Shown in pieces: positions 6,817 to 10,912 of a DNA stretch of 10,912 nt. The position numbers and the translations under genes are program-made. Location: positions 1 to 10,912 of the forward strand of contig QGUY01000129.1 in NCBI GenBank assembly GCA_003242315.1, in the 5' to 3' direction. Below the pieces are notes generated by a model. It was not told where the DNA came from. It worked only from the letters and a program-made list of their open reading frames with translations, and made no database searches. How positions within the stretch are numbered: position 1 is the first letter of the stretch; each line of letters begins with the position of its first letter. Source of the DNA: Bacteroidota bacterium (GTDB lineage Bacteria > Bacteroidota > Bacteroidia > Cytophagales > Cyclobacteriaceae).

Positions 6817-7839
6817 CTAGCGACTCGTGTCAGCTTTTAGATCCTGGATGTCGAGCATGCCAACAGGCACACCGTTATCGGTGACGAGGATGGTATCGAC
6901 GCTCGTCTTCTTGAACAACGCGGAAGCGTCGTTGAGCAACGCGTTTGCATCGACCGCGATGGGCGTTCCATACGTAAAGTCGCTCATCTTCTTCTTCAAA
7001 ACATCCCTGCCTTCCGCCTGTATCTTTCTGCGCAAGTCGCCGTCTGTAAATACGCCGACAAGACTTCCGTCTTTGTTTACAACTGTTACTGCGCCAAAGC
7101 CGTACTCAGTCATTTTCACGATGGCGTCCATCAGCGGCGTGTCAGCGAGCACGGTAGGGTTGATGTTGCTGATGGCATCTTTAACCTTCACGGTCATGAG
7201 CCTGGTGTGCTCAATAAACTGTTCCGTGCCGAGGGTCGTGAAGTTGTTCTCGGTGAGTTGCTTCATGATCTTCCACGGTACTGTGATGGTATGAACACCA
7301 ATGTTCAACGCATTCCTTACGTGCTCGGCATTGCGAACCGATGAGAACATTACCTTGGTGTCATACCCGTAATGATCGACAGCAAATACACATTGTTCGA
7401 CGAGAGACAAGGCGTCGTGTCCCTGATCCTGCAAACGGCCCACCAAAGGGCAGACGTACGTTGCACCCGCCTGCATGGCCATGTATGCCTGTTGGAGCGT
7501 GTAGATGAGGTGAACGTTGACTAATAATCCTTCTTTCCGAAGCATATAGCACGCGCGCACGCCTTCAAGAGAAACGGGAATCTTGAAAACGGTTTTCTTA
7601 GGATCCAAACCCAGGTCAAGCTGTCGTCGTGCTTCGTTAAGCACTTCCTCTGCAGTGTCGCCGAGTGCTTCAATCTGCAGAATGGGTACCATCTTGGAAA
7701 GTTTCACAATCAGCCCGTCGACGTCAGTAACGCCTCCCCGATGCATAAACGTAGGGGTAGTAGTGAGGCCGGTCAGGAAGCCGAGTTTGAAGGCCTCTTC
7801 GATTTCATTGATATCGGCAGAATCAAGATATAATTCCAT
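6817..7839 (-). CDS. Transaldolase-like barrel fused to KdsD-like tandem CBS domains
   Basis: A 340-residue fusion. Residues 1-220 form a small transaldolase/FSA-type barrel (opening MELYLDSAD). Asp6, Glu57, Schiff-base Lys86 (FKIPVS), Asn108 and the phosphate-site residues Arg135, Ser167 and Arg169 are present. Residues about 221-334 are two CBS domains with GVFTDGDLRR (262-271), the same motif and spacing style as the CBS pair of KdsD, the arabinose-5-phosphate isomerase of Kdo synthesis. The SIS isomerase domain of KdsD is absent. Three active-site positions differ from the family: TTNP is TTTP (Thr28), NxT is NVH (His110) and P(F/Y)VxR is PLVGR (Leu132). It lies 32 bases after kdsA and abuts the KdsC-like gene, the slot where KdsD function is needed. 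I infer that it supplies arabinose 5-phosphate, perhaps by aldol addition of glycolaldehyde to glyceraldehyde 3-phosphate. An ordinary regulated transaldolase remains possible. Confidence 0.85.
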   Translation of the reverse strand: MELYLDSADINEIEEAFKLGFLTGLTTTPTFMHRGGVTDVDGLIVKLSKMVPILQIEALGDTAEEVLNEARRQLDLGLDPKKTVFKIPVSLEGVRACYMLRKEGLLVNVHLIYTLQQAYMAMQAGATYVCPLVGRLQDQGHDALSLVEQCVFAVDHYGYDTKVMFSSVRNAEHVRNALNIGVHTITVPWKIMKQLTENNFTTLGTEQFIEHTRLMTVKVKDAISNINPTVLADTPLMDAIVKMTEYGFGAVTVVNKDGSLVGVFTDGDLRRKIQAEGRDVLKKKMSDFTYGTPIAVDANALLNDASALFKKTSVDTILVTDNGVPVGMLDIQDLKADTSR

Positions 7840-7871
7840 TCGTAAGTTTGGATTTAGGGTGTTTTATGACA

Positions 7872-8723
7872 TCAGGCCGGAATGACTTCCCGGTTCCTGT
7901 ATTTTACTTCAATTGCATGGAGTTCCAACAGTGGTTTGAGGAACTCTTCCAGATCGTATACGCACAACTGGCTTGCTGCATCGCAGAGTGCTTTTTCCGG
8001 CTCAGGGTGTGTTTCAATGAACACACCGTCTACGCCGGCGGCAACGCCTGCGCGCGAGAGCACCGGGAGGAACTCTCTTGCTCCACCCTTGGCATCGGCA
8101 CTGGGGATGCCATACTTGCGTATGGAGTGGGTAATGTCAAACACAACAGGATAGCCCAGCTTGCTCATGTGGTAAAAGCTCCTCGGATCGACGATGAGGT
8201 CGTTATAACCGAAGGTGTATCCGCGTTCGGTAAGAATGATTTGGTCGTTGCCGGCTTCGACGCACTTCGTCACGGGATGCTTCATGTTTTCCGGGGCGAG
8301 AAACTGGCCGTGCTTGATGTTGATTACCCGGCCCGTCTTTGCGGCGGCGACCATAAGGTCGGTCTGCATGCACAGATATGCCGGAATCTGGAGAACATCA
8401 ATGGCGTCAGCTGCGGCGCGCGCCTGATCCGGGTAATGAATATCTGTGAGCACGGGGAATCCGAACTCTTCACGAATGCGGGCGAGAAGCTTTACACCCT
8501 TATCGAGCCCCGGACCCGTGTAGTACTTAAGGCTGCTCCTGTTATCCTTTTGAAAGGATGACTTATAAATGATCTTGACCTTTAACCGCTCGGAGACTTC
8601 CTTGAGTTTCTCCGCAGTCTTCATCATGATAGACTCCTCTTCGATTACGCAAGGTCCGGAGATCACAAACAACTCATCCGACCCGCACTCGATGGTGCCT
8701 ACCTTTACCTTCTTTCTCGACAT
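7872..8723 (-). CDS. kdsA: 3-deoxy-8-phosphooctulonate (Kdo-8-phosphate) synthase
   Basis: A 283-residue protein of normal KdsA length. It condenses PEP with D-arabinose 5-phosphate to Kdo-8-phosphate in the cytosol, the first committed step of Kdo synthesis. Family motifs are SGPCVIE (22-28), KSSFQKDNRSS (54-64), LTDIH (92-96), KHGQFLAP (137-144) and ETHPEPEKAL (237-246). It looks like a class II, metal-dependent enzyme: Cys25, His199, Glu237 and Asp248 line up with the metal ligands Cys11, His185, Glu222 and Asp233 of the Aquifex aeolicus enzyme, whereas the metal-free E. coli type has Asn at the first position. It starts 27 bases after kdnB and is followed after 32 bases by the transaldolase-CBS gene. 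A purine-rich GGGAAGAA just before the ATG is the nearest thing to a ribosome site in the cluster. Confidence 0.96.
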   Translation of the reverse strand: MSRKKVKVGTIECGSDELFVISGPCVIEEESIMMKTAEKLKEVSERLKVKIIYKSSFQKDNRSSLKYYTGPGLDKGVKLLARIREEFGFPVLTDIHYPDQARAAADAIDVLQIPAYLCMQTDLMVAAAKTGRVINIKHGQFLAPENMKHPVTKCVEAGNDQIILTERGYTFGYNDLIVDPRSFYHMSKLGYPVVFDITHSIRKYGIPSADAKGGAREFLPVLSRAGVAAGVDGVFIETHPEPEKALCDAASQLCVYDLEEFLKPLLELHAIEVKYRNREVIPA

Positions 8724-8750
8724 GTTTTCTTCCCGTTTGAATAATCCAAG

Positions 8751-9830
8751 TTACAACCTTCTGAACAACTCCTCAATGCTTTCCACGGTCACCTTGTCTT
8801 TCCAGTCAGGTCCCACGGCATGATTCCACATGTGAGGAAGGTTGTATGAAACTTTGGCCATCGCCGTGATCTGCTCGTCGCTCCAGTCTTTCGATAGCCC
8901 TTGCGGGAGATCGATGTTGTGTTTCCTAACCATCTCGCGGAACTCACGAACACCCTCAGGGTAGTAGTCCTCCAGGTGATTAAATGCGACACAGTTCGCA
9001 AAGCAGTGACGCATACCCAGGATCTTTGAAAGCCCGTACGAAAGGGCGTGGCACACACCAACTTCCGAGTAGGTAAGACTTAGCCCTCCCATGAGTGACG
9101 CCACCATGAGCTTGTCGTCGTTTTCAGGTGTTTGTCCGCTGGCGGGACCAAGAAAAATATCGCGACAAAGCTTCAACGCCTGTTCAGCATACGCGTGGCT
9201 GTATGCGTTATTGAGTATACCATTCTCAGATTCGATGCAGTGGATGTACGTGTCCATGCCCGTATAGAACCACCAGTTGCGTGGTACTGTCGCGATCAAT
9301 TCCGGATCAAGTACAACCTGGTTGAATACCGTCCATTCACACTTGAGCCCCAGCTTCTTTTCCGGTCCGGTGAGGACGGCCGTCATGGACACCTCAGCGC
9401 CGGTTCCGGATATCGTCGGAACACCAACGTGGTATATGCCTGGCTTCTTAATAAGATTGAGACCCTGGTACAGGGTTGATGAACCTTCGTTAGTAAACAT
9501 GAGGGACACCGCCTTCGCGATGTCCATAATGCTGCCTCCTCCGATACCGATTACACCCGCCGGGAGGCCCTTGGAGCCTAGTACCTGATCGCGGATCGAG
9601 TCGACCTGGTCTGTAGTCGGTTCGTGAGGATCGACATCGATATACATAATTACGTCTTCCGGCTTGAGCGGAATACGCTTGCTCAGCGGTTTGTCTTTGA
9701 AGTAGTTGTCGACGATGAACAACATGAATTTGTCGTTGTCACCGCGCTTCTCGTCCAGTATAGTGCCGAGCTGGTCAAAGCTGCCGCGGCCGTATACGGT
9801 CTTTTCAATGCCCTTAAAGTTCTTATGCAT
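8751..9830 (-). CDS. kdnB: Iron-containing alcohol dehydrogenase, probable Kdo 8-oxidase KdnB
   Basis: A 359-residue group III (iron-type) alcohol dehydrogenase. The nucleotide-binding GIGGGSIMD (95-103) and the metal ligands Asp193 and His197 (GMDTYIHCIE), His261 (VCHALSYGL) and His275 (MRHCFANC) are all present, with the 14-residue spacing between the last two histidines seen in FucO. KdnB, known from Shewanella oneidensis, oxidises C8 of Kdo to the aldehyde, using NAD+, ahead of transamination by KdnA. The specific name rests on its pairing with the kdnA-like gene, with which it overlaps by 8 bases, and with kdsA downstream. Taken alone, the sequence shows only an iron-type alcohol dehydrogenase. 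The 8-base overlap implies translational coupling. Confidence 0.87.
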   Translation of the reverse strand: MHKNFKGIEKTVYGRGSFDQLGTILDEKRGDNDKFMLFIVDNYFKDKPLSKRIPLKPEDVIMYIDVDPHEPTTDQVDSIRDQVLGSKGLPAGVIGIGGGSIMDIAKAVSLMFTNEGSSTLYQGLNLIKKPGIYHVGVPTISGTGAEVSMTAVLTGPEKKLGLKCEWTVFNQVVLDPELIATVPRNWWFYTGMDTYIHCIESENGILNNAYSHAYAEQALKLCRDIFLGPASGQTPENDDKLMVASLMGGLSLTYSEVGVCHALSYGLSKILGMRHCFANCVAFNHLEDYYPEGVREFREMVRKHNIDLPQGLSKDWSDEQITAMAKVSYNLPHMWNHAVGPDWKDKVTVESIEELFRRL

Positions 9831-10912
9831 GGATAGTGGATAACACCTTCTCGACGCTCTTCCTAATGGAGGCCGCCAGAGCTTTCATTTCTTGTGGAGT
9901 CCAGGTAACGCGAATCCCGAACGATATTAAACGGCCAATAACCTCCTGCGACTTGGGAAGTTTAAGCGCAAGATAATCCTGTGGCGCTTTCAGTAGGTGA
10001 ATGGGTAGCGGCGCCGCCGATTTAAGTTCCTTTAGGTGGTTCCATTGGTTGATGAAGTGGTACATGTTCGTGTACCAGTAATTGAAACCACCGACGTTGT
10101 TCTGGCGAAGGTCTTCTACTACGCGTTCCGCTACCTTGGGATCAGGCAACAACAAGTTCAGGAACGTTGCGGAGTCGCCCGAAGGATCAGGCAAATGAGA
10201 AAAGCCAATACCTTCAACGCTTGATAATTCTTCCTGAAGTATTTGCTTGTGCTTGCGATTGACTTCGCGGATATGAGGAACCTTGCGTGTCTGAGCGAGT
10301 CCTACTGCTGCGTGCAATTCGCTGATGCGGTAGTTGAACCCCAGGATAGGGTGATTTTCCATGCCACGGTTGTCGCCGATGTGATCATGACCATGATCGG
10401 AATAGCTATCTGCGAGTTTGTAACAGGTTTCGTCGTTGGTGACCATTACGCCACCTTCCCCTGCGGTGGCGATCTTGAAAAAGTCAAATGAATAGGAGCC
10501 GCACTTCCCGAAAAGGCCCACCGATGTACCCTTGTAGCTTGCGCCAAATGCCTGGCCGGCATCTTCCACGAGCGTGAGATTGTGCTCGCGGCAGATAGCC
10601 ATGATTTCGTCCATGCGTGCCATGCCACCGCACATATGTACGAGCAGGACTGCTTTGGTACGGGGTGTGATGGCTGCGCGAATGCCTTCGGGACTCAGGC
10701 AAAGTGTTTCGTCGATTTCAGCAAATACCGGTAGTGCGCCGCAGAACAGTACGGCCTCGATGGTTGCTATGTACGTGAACGGTGGAACGATGACTTCATC
10801 GCCAGCGCCTATACCCGAGGCTGCCAACGCGCAGGAAACGGCGGTGGAGCCGCTCGATACCCGGGGAGGGGCTTTGGGGCCCTGGTCTTTTCTGATTTCC
10901 GCTTTAAATTTG
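9823..10912 (-). CDS. kdnA: PLP aminotransferase KdnA (Kdo8N-forming), 5' end outside window
   Basis: A DegT/DnrJ/EryC1-family aminotransferase open to the window edge; 362 codons are visible (first full codon 10911-10909) and roughly 30-40 N-terminal residues are missing. KdnA transfers an amino group to C8 of 8-oxo-Kdo, giving 8-amino-3,8-dideoxy-Kdo. In-window motifs are SSGSTAV (substrate/PLP loop), GAGDEVIVPPFTY, FAEIDETLCLSPEGI, VEDAGQAFGA with the PLP-ring Asp, and SFDFFKIATAGEGG with the Schiff-base Lys encoded at 10476-10474. The stretch from GAGDEVIVPPFT to the LSPEGI motif closely resembles what I recall of Shewanella KdnA. The apparent TTG start at 10827 is an artefact, since conserved coding sequence continues upstream. 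The segment encoding GPKAPPR (about 10881-10861) fits the family poorly, where something like GxKYALA is expected. The stop overlaps the kdnB start. Confidence 0.9.
   Translation of the reverse strand, partial: KFKAEIRKDQGPKAPPRVSSGSTAVSCALAASGIGAGDEVIVPPFTYIATIEAVLFCGALPVFAEIDETLCLSPEGIRAAITPRTKAVLLVHMCGGMARMDEIMAICREHNLTLVEDAGQAFGASYKGTSVGLFGKCGSYSFDFFKIATAGEGGVMVTNDETCYKLADSYSDHGHDHIGDNRGMENHPILGFNYRISELHAAVGLAQTRKVPHIREVNRKHKQILQEELSSVEGIGFSHLPDPSGDSATFLNLLLPDPKVAERVVEDLRQNNVGGFNYWYTNMYHFINQWNHLKELKSAAPLPIHLLKAPQDYLALKLPKSQEVIGRLISFGIRVTWTPQEMKALAASIRKSVEKVLSTIHA

Noticed and set aside
6817..7839. Plain label of fructose-6-phosphate aldolase for the fusion protein
   Set aside because: The FSA-specific Gln59 and Tyr131 equivalents are Glu57 and Leu132, and the CBS tail is foreign to FSA.
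7848..8561. 237-codon plus-strand open frame opposite kdsA
   Set aside because: It mirrors a clear KdsA coding region and has no domain signs of its own.
10825..10827. TTG at 10827 as the start of the aminotransferase
   Set aside because: The frame stays open upstream and encodes the conserved SSGSTAV loop, so the gene begins beyond the window.

Overview
The window looks like a chromosomal piece of a Gram-negative bacterium, most likely Bacteroidota or a near relative in the same superphylum. This is inferred. Supporting points are an outer-membrane sugar (Kdo-type) pathway, an AraC/TolB/TPR membrane regulator and a secreted lipoprotein of styles common there. Most start codons lack a clear Shine-Dalgarno sequence, and one candidate promoter fits the Bacteroidota TTTG / TAnnTTTG pattern. 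GC content looks close to 50%. No rRNA, tRNA, CRISPR array, transposase or integrase was seen.

Left part (1-5082): an EamA/DMT-type exporter gene on the minus strand is divergent from a gene for a large membrane-anchored regulator (AraC-type DNA-binding domain, one membrane helix, TolB/FlgO-like domain, TPRs). This is followed on the plus strand by a lipoprotein that joins a short pectin-lyase-like segment to an alpha/beta hydrolase. The gap before the lipoprotein gene carries two near-identical 17-bp direct repeats, 32 bp apart. A bulged GC-rich hairpin with a T-run separates the lipoprotein gene from the convergent minus-strand cluster.

Right part (5180-10912): six tightly spaced minus-strand genes. 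In transcription order they are kdnA (cut by the window edge), kdnB, kdsA, a transaldolase-CBS fusion, a KdsC-like HAD phosphatase and myo-inositol oxygenase. The first five read as a pathway for 8-amino-3,8-dideoxy-Kdo (Kdo8N), an amino form of the inner-core/lipid A-proximal sugar of LPS. KdsA makes Kdo-8-phosphate from arabinose 5-phosphate (A5P) and PEP, the HAD enzyme removes phosphate, KdnB oxidises C8 and KdnA transaminates it. CMP-activation (KdsB) is not in the window.

The most interesting point is the source of A5P. No KdsD sugar isomerase is present. At its place in the operon sits a protein with a KdsD-like tandem CBS tail, including the FTDGDLRR motif, in which a transaldolase-type TIM barrel replaces the SIS isomerase domain. 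Its catalytic lysine and phosphate-binding residues are kept, but three usually conserved active-site positions differ (Asn to Thr28, Thr to His110, Phe/Tyr to Leu132). I propose, as inference, that it is an alternative A5P-forming (or related sugar-phosphate-forming) enzyme dedicated to Kdo8N synthesis. The myo-inositol oxygenase at the 3' end has all six di-iron ligands and may be a separately promoted neighbour or part of the same surface-sugar programme.
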